Shown here: positions 48,881 to 57,198 of the stretch, piece by piece | Position numbering within the stretch: the stretch's first letter is position 1 | How the letters are laid out: each line of letters starts with the position of its first letter | DNA from: Bacillus pseudomycoides DSM 12442 | GTDB lineage: Bacteria > Bacillota > Bacilli > Bacillales > Bacillaceae_G | NCBI RefSeq assembly: GCF_000161455.1 | Contig: NZ_CM000745.1 | Coordinates: 3,913,462 to 3,977,461 of the forward strand | DNA length: 64,000 nucleotides | Reading direction: 5' to 3' | The notes under the pieces: model-generated | What the model was told of the DNA's origin: nothing | The model's input: the letters and a program-made list of their open reading frames with translations, nothing else | Databases searched by the model: none | Program-made: the position numbers and the translations under genes

Positions 48881-49573
48881 ATGCTGCAACTAATAAAGCT
48901 AGAAATAAAGAAAAGTAAGCTCGGCTGGTATATAAAAGGTGCGATTATCGCAAATATAGTGATGGTTGCGATGTTGTTTTTTGTAAGCTATGTGTCACAA
49001 ATTGAAGGGGATGTAGAATTAGGAAACCCTCAAGGTATTCTTTTAATGGCGAGTGCAATGGTAAGAGGGACGTTTATTGTCTTTGCAGGAGTATTAATTG
49101 CGAAATTAGTAATTGAAGAATATAAAAATAAAACAATATTGCTCATGTTTTCGTATCCGATTAATCGAAAAAAAATCATTGCAAGTAAGTTATTAATTAC
49201 CGCAATACTAACATTCATAACAATCTTATTATCTAACATTTTTATAGTAGGTGTCTTCTTTACAGTAAATAGCTATATTTTAGTTATTCCGAATACAATA
49301 ACGATAGATGAGTTGATTCAAGAAGGTATAAAAGTGGTTCCTTTTGCCGTTGCAGCTGCAGGAGCAGGTATAATCCCATTATATTTTGGTATGCGTAAAT
49401 ATTCTGTTCCAACAACGATTGTTTCTTCCTTAATTGTTGTGATGATTGCATGTCAAAGCCAGCCAGAGTTTTCATTAGCAACTTTTCTGCCACTTCAATT
49501 AGCGCTTGCGGCTATTGGCATTATGATTGCTTATTATGGAATCAGAAATATTGAGAAAGAGGATATGCTATAA
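48881..49573 (+). CDS. ABC-2 type permease, third paralogue
   Basis: The 230-residue membrane protein repeats the family motifs: MLQLIKLEIKKSKLGWYIKG at the start, EEYKNKTILLMFSYPINRKK, and IIPLYFGMRKYSVPTTIVSS. Six helices. AGGGAGG precedes the ATG. It ends the operon before a bidirectional terminator. No further ATPase lies in the cluster, so it must share the one upstream or be a spare subunit. Confidence 0.87.
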   Translation: MLQLIKLEIKKSKLGWYIKGAIIANIVMVAMLFFVSYVSQIEGDVELGNPQGILLMASAMVRGTFIVFAGVLIAKLVIEEYKNKTILLMFSYPINRKKIIASKLLITAILTFITILLSNIFIVGVFFTVNSYILVIPNTITIDELIQEGIKVVPFAVAAAGAGIIPLYFGMRKYSVPTTIVSSLIVVMIACQSQPEFSLATFLPLQLALAAIGIMIAYYGIRNIEKEDML

Positions 49574-49597
49574 CGTTTCACATGAAACAAGTTACAT

Positions 49598-49633
49598 AAA
49601 AAAGACAAGGTGCTGAATCACCTTGTCTTTTTT
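49598..49633. terminator. Bidirectional terminator between ABC operon and DinB gene
   Basis: AAAAAGACAAGGTG / CACCTTGTCTTTTTT, 14-base stem with a 6-base loop. Confidence 0.85.
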
Positions 49634-49639
49634 ATGTCA

Positions 49640-50143
49640 TTACATTTTCGGAGCATCCATCCCCGCGGCAGTCCATTCTTCCTTAGTGGGCCCATAAATA
49701 CCTGGAACCTTTAATCCAGCTTGGCGCATTAAAACAGTCATTTGACCGCGGTGATGGTTTTGATGGTTAATGAGAGTCATTAAAAATATAGAATTCGGCA
49801 TTGGGCGTCCAAAAAAATCGTTGATTGTTGTTAAATCTTTATCGGTCCACTGCGTTTGAATTGCTTCAACAAAAGCTGTGTTTACTTTACGGTAATTTTC
49901 TGCAATCGTCTTTGTGGAAGTTGGAACAGGATAATCTTTTGTTTCCCCCTCAAACTGTAAACCTGTCCCTGACAACATTACTGGAATCGCGGTGACGATA
50001 TGCCAAGCAACTCTACCTAAAGTCCAATGACCAGGTGCAATCTCTTGAGTCAACGATTCATCTGTTAATGCATCCAATACCTTTTGCGTAGAATCAGCCT
50101 CGTATTTCCACGTTTTTAGAAAGCCTTCAATTGTTTGATACAT
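49640..50143 (-). CDS. DinB family protein
   Basis: Four-helix-bundle protein of 167 residues of the DinB/YfiT group, often metal-binding and thiol-dependent S-transferase-like (bacillithiol) enzymes. The three likely metal ligands are His in LGRVAWHIVTAIP (near 48) and the pair in LINHQNHHRGQM (near 132). AGGGAGGGAT-type site precedes the ATG. It is not DNA polymerase IV. Substrate unknown. Confidence 0.83.
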   Translation of the reverse strand: MYQTIEGFLKTWKYEADSTQKVLDALTDESLTQEIAPGHWTLGRVAWHIVTAIPVMLSGTGLQFEGETKDYPVPTSTKTIAENYRKVNTAFVEAIQTQWTDKDLTTINDFFGRPMPNSIFLMTLINHQNHHRGQMTVLMRQAGLKVPGIYGPTKEEWTAAGMDAPKM

Positions 50144-50175
50144 GCTATCCCTCCTATGGTTACATTCATATGGTA

Positions 50176-50212
50176 AATTCGTGAAAGGAGGAGGTTTTTC
50201 CTTTCATGAATT
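50176..50212. repeat. Inverted repeat upstream of the broken sigma gene
   Basis: AATTCGTGAAAGGA (50176-50189) pairs with TCCTTTCATGAATT (50199-50212), 13 of 14 Watson-Crick plus one G-T. It may be a hairpin or an operator; no T run follows. Confidence 0.4.
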
Positions 50213-50232
50213 AGTTATATTGTTAACATAAG

Positions 50233-50568
50233 ATGAAAGCATCCAAAACGGGGGAATTTAAAGTATTGAGTGTAAAAGAACCAGCATATTTTAAAACGTG
50301 GATTACGAAAATATTAATTAATAAGTGTAACGATATGGTACGGAAAAATAAAGTTTTATATGTGGGAGATTACGGAGAAGTGGGTAGTGGGCACGCAGTA
50401 AAAGAAAATATGGAACAAAAGCTAGAATTTGAAAATATGCTTAGTCATTTAAGTTTAGAGTATCGACTCGTGATTGTACTCTACTATGTGAATAAATTCA
50501 AAACAAAGGAAATTGCGGAGATTTTAAATGAAAAAGGAGGAACTATAAAATCAAGACAAAAGATATAA
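50233..50568 (+). pseudogene. ECF sigma factor fragment
   Basis: The 111-residue open frame contains the end of sigma region 2 (EPAYFKTWITKILINKCNDM, near 17-36) and most of region 4 (LSLEYRLVIVLYYVNKFKTK, then EIAEILN, near 75-105). The DNA-binding and core-binding part of region 2 expected N-terminal to this is absent, and the C-terminus breaks off at GGTIKSRQKI, where intact factors continue with an Arg/Lys-rich helix. No ribosome binding site is seen before ATG 50233. I read it as a decayed gene; no anti-sigma factor is adjacent. Confidence 0.7.
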
Positions 50569-50721
50569 GCCGAAAGAGAAAAAAGTTGTATGTAATAACT
50601 ATTAGAATGTACATCTTGGCTCCTCCTATACAATTAGAATAGATGCAAAAGATCTTGTAGGAGGGCTAGTACATATATGAGGTTATAAATGAATAGTTGC
50701 GTAAGAGTCAGAATATTATGA

Positions 50722-50779
50722 TTGTAACACGATTATGGCTATAATATAATGAAAATAATCATCATGAATGGACATTCAT
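50722..50779 (+). promoter_or_regulatory. lcfA promoter with FadR-type operator
   Basis: TTGTAA (50722-50727) and TATAAT (50745-50750) with a 17-base spacer. Just downstream ATGAATG-GA-CATTCAT (50764-50779) is a perfect palindrome resembling the B. subtilis FadR site (TGAATGAnTAnTCATTCA), placed at about +8, where a repressor would block transcription. Confidence 0.75.
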
Positions 50780-50813
50780 TTTATTTGTGTAAGAACAGGA
50801 AGGAGGAATGGGA

Positions 50814-52499
50814 ATGGAGAAACCTTGGTTACAAAATTATCCAAAGGAAATTCCGCATACAATTTCTAATGATATGCAGCCGCTCCATGTATATTTACAG
50901 CAGATGTCTTCTCGGTACCCAGAAAAGAAAGCGCTTCATTTTTTAGGGAAAGATATTACATTTGCAGTGTTAGATCGTAAGGTGAGACAATTTGCAAATT
51001 ACCTTAAAAGGCTTGGTGTGAAAAAAGGTGACCGAGTTGCGATTATGTTACCAAATTGTCCGCAAGCTGTGATTGGATATTATGGTACGTTACTTGTAGG
51101 TGGTATAGTGGTACAAACAAATCCCCTTTATACAGAGAGGGAGTTAGAATATCAGCTCCATGATTCCAGGGCGAAAGTTATTCTTTGTGTTGACCTAGTT
51201 TTTCCGAAAGTCACCAATGTTCAATCTGCTACAAAGGTGGAGCACGTTATTGTAACCCGCATTGCTGACTTTTTGCCATTTCCAAAAAATTTACTCTATC
51301 CAGTTGTACAAAAGAAGCAAAGCAACCTGGTTGTAACAGTAACGGAAAGTGATACGATTCATGTTTGGAGATCGGTAGAAAAAGAAAGTGATGAAATGGT
51401 AGAAGTGCCGTGTGATCCTGAAAATGATTTAGCACTCTTACAATATACTGGAGGTACGACAGGTTTTCCGAAAGGAGTTATGTTAACACACAAAAACCTT
51501 GTATCGAATACACTAATGGGTGTGCATTGGCTATATAACTGTACAGAGGGAGAGGAAGTCATTCTCGGTGTTCTTCCATTTTTTCATGTGTATGGAATGA
51601 CTGCTGTAATGAATTTGGCTATTATGCAAGGATATAAAATGGTATTGATTCCGAAGTTTGATATGAAAATGGTGTTTGAAGCGATTAAAAAACATAAAGT
51701 TACACTATTTCCAGGAGCTCCAACAATTTATATTGCCCTTTTAAATAGTCCTCTACTTCGGGAATATGATATTTCTTCGATTCGGGCTTGTATTAGTGGC
51801 TCTGCCCCACTTCCAGTAGAGGTACAAGAGAAATTTGAAAAGATTACAGGCGGTAAGCTGGTAGAAGGATATGGACTCACAGAATCATCTCCAGTTACAC
51901 ACGGCAATTTTTTATGGGAAAAACGTGTGCCGGGAAGTATTGGTGTTCCGTGGCCAGATACAGATGCACGCATTATGTCACTTGAAACAGGAGAATATTT
52001 GCCACCCGGTGAGATTGGTGAAATTGTAGTGAAGGGCCCGCAAGTGATGAAAGGATACTGGAATAAGCCTGAGGAAACAGCAGCGGTATTACAGGACGGG
52101 TGGTTACACACAGGTGATATTGGGTATATGGATGAAGAGGGTTTTTTCTATGTGAAAGATCGCAAGAAAGACATGATTGTTGCCAGCGGATTCAATGTTT
52201 ATCCGCGCGAAGTGGAAGAAGTATTATATGAGCATGAAAAAGTGCAGGAAGTGGTTACGATTGGTGTTCCAGATCCGTATCGCGGGGAGACTGTGAAAGC
52301 TTTTGTTGTGCTAAAAGAAGGAGAAGTTTGTTCTGAAGAAGAGTTAGATCAATTTGCTCGTAAATATTTGGCTGCTTATAAAGTCCCAAAAGTATATGAG
52401 TTTCGGAGCGAGTTACCAAAAACAACAGTAGGGAAGATTTTACGCCGTGTCCTTATAGATGAAGAACAGAAGAAGAAAGAGGATGAGAAGACGGGCTAA
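50814..52499 (+). CDS. lcfA: Long-chain-fatty-acid-CoA ligase
   Basis: Activates fatty acids to acyl-CoA with ATP for beta-oxidation. The 561-residue protein is a typical AMP-forming ligase: P-loop-like YTGGTTGFPKGVMLTH (near 212), EGYGLTESSP (near 345), the hinge and C-terminal domain GDIGYMDEEGFFYVKDRKKD (near 435) and the catalytic Lys close to the end (PKTTVGKILRR). ATG 50814 lies 7 bases after AGGAGG; ATG 50808 is too close. It heads the lcfA-fadR-fadB-etfB-etfA block as in B. subtilis, with its own FadR-type operator. Confidence 0.95.
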   Translation: MEKPWLQNYPKEIPHTISNDMQPLHVYLQQMSSRYPEKKALHFLGKDITFAVLDRKVRQFANYLKRLGVKKGDRVAIMLPNCPQAVIGYYGTLLVGGIVVQTNPLYTERELEYQLHDSRAKVILCVDLVFPKVTNVQSATKVEHVIVTRIADFLPFPKNLLYPVVQKKQSNLVVTVTESDTIHVWRSVEKESDEMVEVPCDPENDLALLQYTGGTTGFPKGVMLTHKNLVSNTLMGVHWLYNCTEGEEVILGVLPFFHVYGMTAVMNLAIMQGYKMVLIPKFDMKMVFEAIKKHKVTLFPGAPTIYIALLNSPLLREYDISSIRACISGSAPLPVEVQEKFEKITGGKLVEGYGLTESSPVTHGNFLWEKRVPGSIGVPWPDTDARIMSLETGEYLPPGEIGEIVVKGPQVMKGYWNKPEETAAVLQDGWLHTGDIGYMDEEGFFYVKDRKKDMIVASGFNVYPREVEEVLYEHEKVQEVVTIGVPDPYRGETVKAFVVLKEGEVCSEEELDQFARKYLAAYKVPKVYEFRSELPKTTVGKILRRVLIDEEQKKKEDEKTG

Positions 52500-52516
52500 A
52501 GGCCCTTTCTTTTTGA
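52490..52516 (+). terminator. Weak terminator overlapping the lcfA stop
   Basis: GGGC / GCCC stem around TAAAG, followed by TTTCTTTTT. Short stem, so readthrough into fadR is likely. Confidence 0.45.
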
Positions 52517-52533
52517 AAATATAGGATATAGGA

Positions 52534-52588
52534 TTGACATTTTTTTAAATAGTCAGTATTATATGAAATATGAATGACCACTCATTCA
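52534..52588 (+). promoter_or_regulatory. fadR promoter with FadR operator
   Basis: TTGACA (52534-52539) and TATTAT (52557-52562) with 17-base spacer. TGAATGACCACTCATTCA at 52571-52588 is a palindrome with 7-base arms and fits the FadR consensus as I remember it. It lies at the expected transcription start, so FadR should repress its own operon until long-chain acyl-CoA is present. Confidence 0.85.
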
Positions 52589-52614
52589 GTCATCTTCTTG
52601 AAGGGGACAGTAAA

Positions 52615-53202
52615 GTGAAAAAAAATCGACCAAAATATAACCAAATTATTGATGCTGCGGTTATTGTAATTGCAGAAAATGGATACCATCAAGCGCAAGT
52701 TTCTAAAATTGCAAAGCAAGCTGGTGTTGCTGATGGAACTATTTATTTATATTTTAAAAATAAAGAAGATATATTAATATCCTTATTCCAAGAGAAGATG
52801 GGAGAATTTATAGAAAAAATTCGCCAAAAAACAGCAGGAATTGAAAGCGCTGTAGCGAAGTTATTTATGTTGGTAGAAACGCACTTCTTGCTGTTGTCAC
52901 AAAATGATCCTCTTGCTATTGTCACGCAACTAGAGCTTCGTCAATCCAACCAAGAGTTACGCCTCAAAATAAATGAAGTATTAAAAGGATACTTACAAGT
53001 TATCGATGAGATTTTGGAAACGGGTATAAGACAAGGAGAATTCCAAGCGGATTTAAATGTTCGCGTAGCAAGACAAATGATCTTCGGAACAGTAGATGAA
53101 GTTGTGACCAATTGGGTAATGAGCGATCATAAATATGATTTGGTCGCACTTTCAAAAACGGTACATGGGCTGCTTATTTCAGCTTGTGGTTATCGTCAAT
53201 AA
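52615..53202 (+). CDS. fadR: Fatty-acid degradation repressor FadR (YsiA, TetR family)
   Basis: TetR-type repressor of 195 residues released from DNA by long-chain acyl-CoA. The helix-turn-helix is in IIDAAVIVIAENGYHQAQVS ... AGVADGTIYLYFKNKEDIL (residues about 9-50); the remaining helices form the acyl-CoA pocket (LVETHFLLLSQNDPLAIVTQ). I start at GTG 52615, with AAGGGG 8 bases upstream and an N-terminus (VKKNRPKYNQIIDAA) aligning with B. subtilis FadR; the ATG at 52570 would place the operator inside the gene. It is cotranscribed with fadB, etfB and etfA. Confidence 0.94.
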   Translation: MKKNRPKYNQIIDAAVIVIAENGYHQAQVSKIAKQAGVADGTIYLYFKNKEDILISLFQEKMGEFIEKIRQKTAGIESAVAKLFMLVETHFLLLSQNDPLAIVTQLELRQSNQELRLKINEVLKGYLQVIDEILETGIRQGEFQADLNVRVARQMIFGTVDEVVTNWVMSDHKYDLVALSKTVHGLLISACGYRQ

Positions 53203-53213
53203 TGGGAGGGATC

Positions 53214-53990
53214 ATGTTGAAATTCCTATCTGTAACAGTAGAAGACCATATTGCGGTGGCAACGTTAAATCATCCGCCAGCTAATGCGATGTCTTCACAA
53301 GTTATGCATGACGTTACTGAGCTAATTGATCAAGTCGAAAAGGATGAAAATATCCGCGTTGTTGTTCTTCATGGTGAAGGCCGCTTCTTTTCAGCAGGAG
53401 CAGATATTAAAGAGTTTACTTCTGTTGAGGAAGCGAAACAGGCAACAGAGTTGGCACAGCTTGGACAAGTTACGTTTGAGCGTGTCGAAAAGTGCTCAAA
53501 ACCAATCATTGCGGCAATTCATGGAGCGGCACTTGGCGGTGGCCTTGAATTCGCTATGTCTTGCCACATGCGCTTTGCAACTGAAAGTGCAAAGCTTGGT
53601 TTACCAGAGCTAACGCTTGGACTTATTCCTGGCTTTGCAGGTACACAGCGTTTGCCACGCTATGTTGGTAAAGCGAAGGCTTGTGAAATGATGCTAACAA
53701 GTACACCAATTACAGGTGCACAGGCATTAGAATGGGGACTTGTTAACGGCGTGTTCCCAGAAGAAACACTTTTAGAAGAGACTCTCAAAATCGCAAAACA
53801 AATTGCTGGCAAAAGCCCAGCGACAACTCGTGCTGTGTTAGAGCTATTACAAACAACAAAATCATCTCATTATTATGAAGGTGTACAGCGTGAGGCACAA
53901 ATATTTGGTGAAGTGTTTACGGGTGAAGATGGAAGAGAAGGTGTAGCGGCATTTTTAGAAAAACGCAAACCTTCATTTAGTGGTAGGTAG
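53214..53990 (+). CDS. fadB: Enoyl-CoA hydratase
   Basis: Crotonase-family enzyme of 258 residues that hydrates trans-2-enoyl-CoA in beta-oxidation. Oxyanion-hole segments are FFSAGADIKEF (near 62) and HGAALGGGLEFAMSCHMRF (near 105); the catalytic Glu pair is in LPELTLGLIPGFAGTQRLPR (Glu near 114 and 134). It matches B. subtilis YsiB (FadB), following fadR by 11 bases. ATG 53214 is only 3 bases from GGGAGGG; the TTG right after it is a possible alternative start. Confidence 0.93.
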   Translation: MLKFLSVTVEDHIAVATLNHPPANAMSSQVMHDVTELIDQVEKDENIRVVVLHGEGRFFSAGADIKEFTSVEEAKQATELAQLGQVTFERVEKCSKPIIAAIHGAALGGGLEFAMSCHMRFATESAKLGLPELTLGLIPGFAGTQRLPRYVGKAKACEMMLTSTPITGAQALEWGLVNGVFPEETLLEETLKIAKQIAGKSPATTRAVLELLQTTKSSHYYEGVQREAQIFGEVFTGEDGREGVAAFLEKRKPSFSGR

Positions 53991-54069
53991 TTCAAATTAT
54001 TTTTTTAATATAAATTACCAGAATATTAAAATTGATAGAATCTTTCTGAAAAACAAGGGGGTAAATGGA

Positions 54070-54843
54070 ATGAACATCTACGTACTCATGAAACGAACAT
54101 TTGATACAGAAGAAAAAATCGTAATTAAAAACGGTGCAATTTATGATGGCGAAGCGGAATTCATCATCAACCCTTACGATGAATATGCGATTGAAGAAGC
54201 AATTCAAGTAAGAGATGCACAAGGCGGTGAAATTACGGTTGTAACAGTTGGCGGAGAAGATAGTGAAAAAGAACTTCGCACTGCGCTAGCGATGGGCTGT
54301 GATAAAGCGGTATTAATCAATATTGAAGATGATGTTGAGAATGGTGACCAATTTACAACAGCGAAAGTGCTTGCTGAATATTTAAAAGATAAAGAAGTAG
54401 ATTTAATTTTAGGTGGAAACGTAGCGATTGATGGTGCGTCTGGACAAGTTGGACCACGCGTAGCAGAAGCGCTAAATATTCCATATGTAACAACAATTAC
54501 GAAGCTTGAAATTAATGGCACAAGCGTGAAAATTGAGCGCGATGTCGAAGGTGATACTGAAGTGATTGAAACATCACTACCACTTTTAGCAACAGCACAA
54601 CAAGGTTTAAATGAACCGCGTTATCCATCGCTTCCAGGTATTATGAAAGCGAAGAAAAAACCGCTTGAAGAACTAGAATTAGATGATTTAGATTTAGAGG
54701 AAGATGATGTGGAAGCAAAAACAAAAACAATCGAAATCTATTTACCTCCTAAGAAAGATGCAGGAAAAGTGTTACAAGGCGAGCTGCAAGATCAAGTAAA
54801 AGAACTTGTATCGTTGCTCCATACAGAAGCGAAAGTAATCTAA
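54070..54843 (+). CDS. etfB: Electron transfer flavoprotein beta subunit
   Basis: Takes electrons from acyl-CoA dehydrogenases together with EtfA. The 257-residue protein starts MNIYVLMKRTFDTEEKIVI and carries the EtfB signature (VAEALNIPYVTTITKLEI) and AMP-binding segments (GCDKAVLI, LILGGNVAIDGASGQVGPRV). AAGGGGG ends 7 bases before ATG 54070. It lies 79 bases after fadB and 36 before etfA in the fatty-acid operon. Confidence 0.95.
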   Translation: MNIYVLMKRTFDTEEKIVIKNGAIYDGEAEFIINPYDEYAIEEAIQVRDAQGGEITVVTVGGEDSEKELRTALAMGCDKAVLINIEDDVENGDQFTTAKVLAEYLKDKEVDLILGGNVAIDGASGQVGPRVAEALNIPYVTTITKLEINGTSVKIERDVEGDTEVIETSLPLLATAQQGLNEPRYPSLPGIMKAKKKPLEELELDDLDLEEDDVEAKTKTIEIYLPPKKDAGKVLQGELQDQVKELVSLLHTEAKVI

Positions 54844-54879
54844 TAAAATACGAAATTATATATGCAGGAGGGAAAATCT

Positions 54880-55857
54880 ATGGCTCGTAAAGTATTAGTA
54901 ATGGGTGAAGTTCGTGACGGATCACTACGTAACGTTTCTTTTGAAGCAGTAGCAGCAGCGAAAACAATCGCAGAAGGCGGTGAAGTGGTTGGCCTTCTAG
55001 TTGGAGAGAGCGTTGCATCTTTTGCAAATGAATTGATTCATTACGGTGCAGATCGCGTTGTGACAGTTGAAAATGATAAATTAAAATCATATACATCCGA
55101 TGGTTATGCACAAGCATTTTTAGCTGTGTATGGTGAAGAGAAGCCAGAAGGTATTGTCTTTGGACATACAGCACTCGGTAAAGATTTATCACCAAAGTTA
55201 GCTGCTAAGCTTGAAGCTGGCCTTGTTTCTGATGTAACTGCATTAGAAGTTACAGGTGGAAATGTTGTCTTCACACGTCCAATTTATTCTGGTAAAGCGT
55301 TTGAGAAGAAGGTTGTAACAGATGGTATTCTATTTGCGACAGTTCGTCCAAATAACATTACGCCACTTGAAAAAGATGAAGCGCGTACAGGTGATGTATC
55401 TTCTATTACAGTTGATGTAAAAGATTTACGTACAATTATTCAAGATGTTGTGCGTAAAACAGCAGAAGGTGTAGATCTTTCAGAAGCGAAAGTTATTATT
55501 GCTGGTGGACGCGGAGTGAAAAGTGAAGACGGTTTTAAACCGTTAAAAGAATTAGCAGATGTATTAGGTGGTGCTGTTGGTGCATCACGTGGTGCTTGTG
55601 ACGCAGAGTATTGCGATTACTCATTACAAATTGGACAAACAGGTAAAGTTGTTACGCCAGACTTATATATTGCATGCGGTATTTCTGGCGCAATTCAGCA
55701 TTTAGCTGGTATGTCTAACTCAAAAGTAATCGTTGCAATTAATAAAGATCCAGAAGCAAGTATTTTCAAAGTAGCTGATTATGGTATTGTTGGCGACTTA
55801 TTTGAAGTGGTTCCTTTATTAACAGAAGAGTTTAAAAAGTTAAAAGTACATTCTTAA
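54880..55857 (+). CDS. etfA: Electron transfer flavoprotein alpha subunit
   Basis: FAD-binding partner of EtfB, 325 residues. The C-terminal domain holds the FAD site: GGRGVKSEDGFKPLKELADV (near 207), GASRGACDAEYCDYSLQIGQ and KVVTPDLYIACGISGAIQHL, then VIVAINKDPEASIFKVADYG. AGGAGGGAAA precedes ATG 54880. It ends the operon; a strong terminator separates it from trxA. Confidence 0.96.
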   Translation: MARKVLVMGEVRDGSLRNVSFEAVAAAKTIAEGGEVVGLLVGESVASFANELIHYGADRVVTVENDKLKSYTSDGYAQAFLAVYGEEKPEGIVFGHTALGKDLSPKLAAKLEAGLVSDVTALEVTGGNVVFTRPIYSGKAFEKKVVTDGILFATVRPNNITPLEKDEARTGDVSSITVDVKDLRTIIQDVVRKTAEGVDLSEAKVIIAGGRGVKSEDGFKPLKELADVLGGAVGASRGACDAEYCDYSLQIGQTGKVVTPDLYIACGISGAIQHLAGMSNSKVIVAINKDPEASIFKVADYGIVGDLFEVVPLLTEEFKKLKVHS

Positions 55858-55901
55858 TTTGAGTGACCCTTGAGTTCCAAGTGAAATACCCCTATATATA
55901 G

Positions 55902-55933
55902 AAAAACGAGAGGTCCCCTGCCTCTCGTTTTTT
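55902..55933 (+). terminator. Rho-independent terminator after etfA
   Basis: AAAAACGAGAGG / CCTCTCGTTTTTT with a 7-base loop. Confidence 0.88.
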
Positions 55934-56067
55934 AGCATATACCATAGATTTTTTGTATAGTATAAAGGTACATTTTTTTGTTACAATACATAACGATACA
56001 TAATATTCGCCACGTATATAACTTAATGATATACTTTTGGTAGAATATACTTGAAGGAGGAAACAAA

Positions 56068-56382
56068 ATGGCAATTGTAAACGCAACTGACCAAAACTTC
56101 GCAGCTGAAACAAGCGAAGGTATTGTATTATTAGATTTCTGGGCACCATGGTGTGGGCCTTGTAAAATGATCGCTCCTGTATTAGAGGAAATCGATGCAG
56201 AATTAGGCGAAAAAGTAAAAGTAGTAAAAGTAGACGTTGATGAAAACCAAGAAACTGCTCGCAGTTTTGAAGTAATGAGCATTCCATCTCTTTTCGTATT
56301 AAAAGATGGTAAAGTGGTTGACCAAGCGTTAGGATACAAACCAAAAGAAGCGTTAGTAGAATTAGTTTCTAAACACTTCTAA
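56068..56382 (+). CDS. trxA: Thioredoxin
   Basis: Disulphide reductant of the cytosol, 104 residues, with the active site WCGPC (residues 28-32) in LDFWAPWCGPCKMIAPVLEE and the cis-proline in SIPSLFVLKDG. A TATACT-like -10 lies at about 56035 and AAGGAGG before the ATG. It follows the etf genes, as in B. subtilis, with its own transcription unit. Confidence 0.97.
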   Translation: MAIVNATDQNFAAETSEGIVLLDFWAPWCGPCKMIAPVLEEIDAELGEKVKVVKVDVDENQETARSFEVMSIPSLFVLKDGKVVDQALGYKPKEALVELVSKHF

Positions 56383-56452
56383 AAACAAAAAAGACTGCCA
56401 TGAGGTAGCTTTTTTGTTTTAAGTCTCTGTTAGATGATAATAATACAATTAG

Positions 56453-56492
56453 TAAGGGATGAAGAACCCCACCAATTAAAGTTTCACTTTAC
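56453..56492 (-). repeat. bcr1 left-end fragment, tandem with the next copy
   Basis: On the minus strand: TAAAGTGAAACTTTAATTGG then TGGGGTTCTTCATCCC, the first 40 bases of a bcr1 element, starting exactly where the neighbouring copy ends. The rest is missing. Confidence 0.65.
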
Positions 56493-56640
56493 CCCTCATT
56501 AATGGGTATTAAGACTTCACTTCAAAATTCAGTGAAAGCAAAGAAGTTAGGTGGGGATCAGCTGCCCGTAAAAGTCTGATTGGTGAGGGCTGATAATCAG
56601 CGAGGGATAAAGCCCACCACTGATTAAAATTTCACGTTAT
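56488..56640 (-). repeat. bcr1 repeat, near-complete diverged copy
   Basis: Minus strand begins ATAACGTGAAATTTTAATC, continues with CCCTCACCAATCAGACTTTT, ACGGGCAGCTGATCCCCACC and TAACTTCTTTGC, and ends GTCTTAATACCCATTAATGA. Length 153 bp, close to the complete copy, but with more substitutions, so probably older. Confidence 0.8.
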
Positions 56641-56669
56641 GGTTTGTGTAATAAGGAGAATAAATTTAA

Positions 56670-56914
56670 TTATTCAAAGCATCTTTGGCGCATTTCTTTT
56701 AAAAAGGTTTCAGTGATTTTAAATCCAGAACCCTCTCCTATAATAGAGTCAATACCACAATAGGGGCAAACTGCTGTATCATCATCCCACCATTCATTAA
56801 TTTTACTTGGGATGAAAATTTCTAAATAATAAAAACAACCACACATAGTGTCTTTTTTAAGTAAATTCTATTATGAGAACAGAAACGGTGTGCTTCTTCA
56901 AAATATTTCTCCAT
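56670..56914 (-). pseudogene. Frameshifted zinc-ribbon cytoplasmic protein gene
   Basis: From ATG 56914 (GGAGG 7 bases upstream) the frame reads MEKYFEEAHRFCSHNRIYLK and then leaves frame at a run of A. One extra A would restore DTMCGCFYYLEIFIPSKINE followed by WWDDDTAVCPYCGIDSIIGE and a normal end at 56670. The CGC and CPYCGIDS motifs match a small Bacillus family with two CxC/CxxC zinc-ribbon halves. The total of 245 bases, one short of a multiple of three, agrees with a single-base deletion. Likely inactive here, or a sequencing error in a homopolymer. Confidence 0.7.
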
Positions 56915-57198
56915 TGTATCCTCCTTTTTACGCATTTCTTTGATGTTTTATTTGAAAGCTTCTTTTGGATATTTCATGCACGAATTGTTTATATAATACA
57001 TCATGATCAAAGGTTAAAAAACAAAATCAAAAATTCTATTTTGTTAGTTTAACATGAAAATTAATAGTACAATTCTATGTGAAAAGAAGAAAATATGTAT
57101 AATGTTTTCATTTTTTTGTTCTTTCCGTTACAATAAAAGAACGTATGTTGGGTGTTTTGGAATAATAATGATAAATATGTAGAAACGGGGGTTTGCGA

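Noticed and set aside
52570..52614. ATG start for fadR at 52570
   Set aside because: It would put the FadR operator in the coding region at the likely +1, and has no ribosome binding site; GTG 52615 has one and matches homologues.
56453..56640. CRISPR array in the repeat-rich stretch after trxA
   Set aside because: Repeats are only two, about 150 bp long and match bcr1; there are no regular short repeats and spacers.
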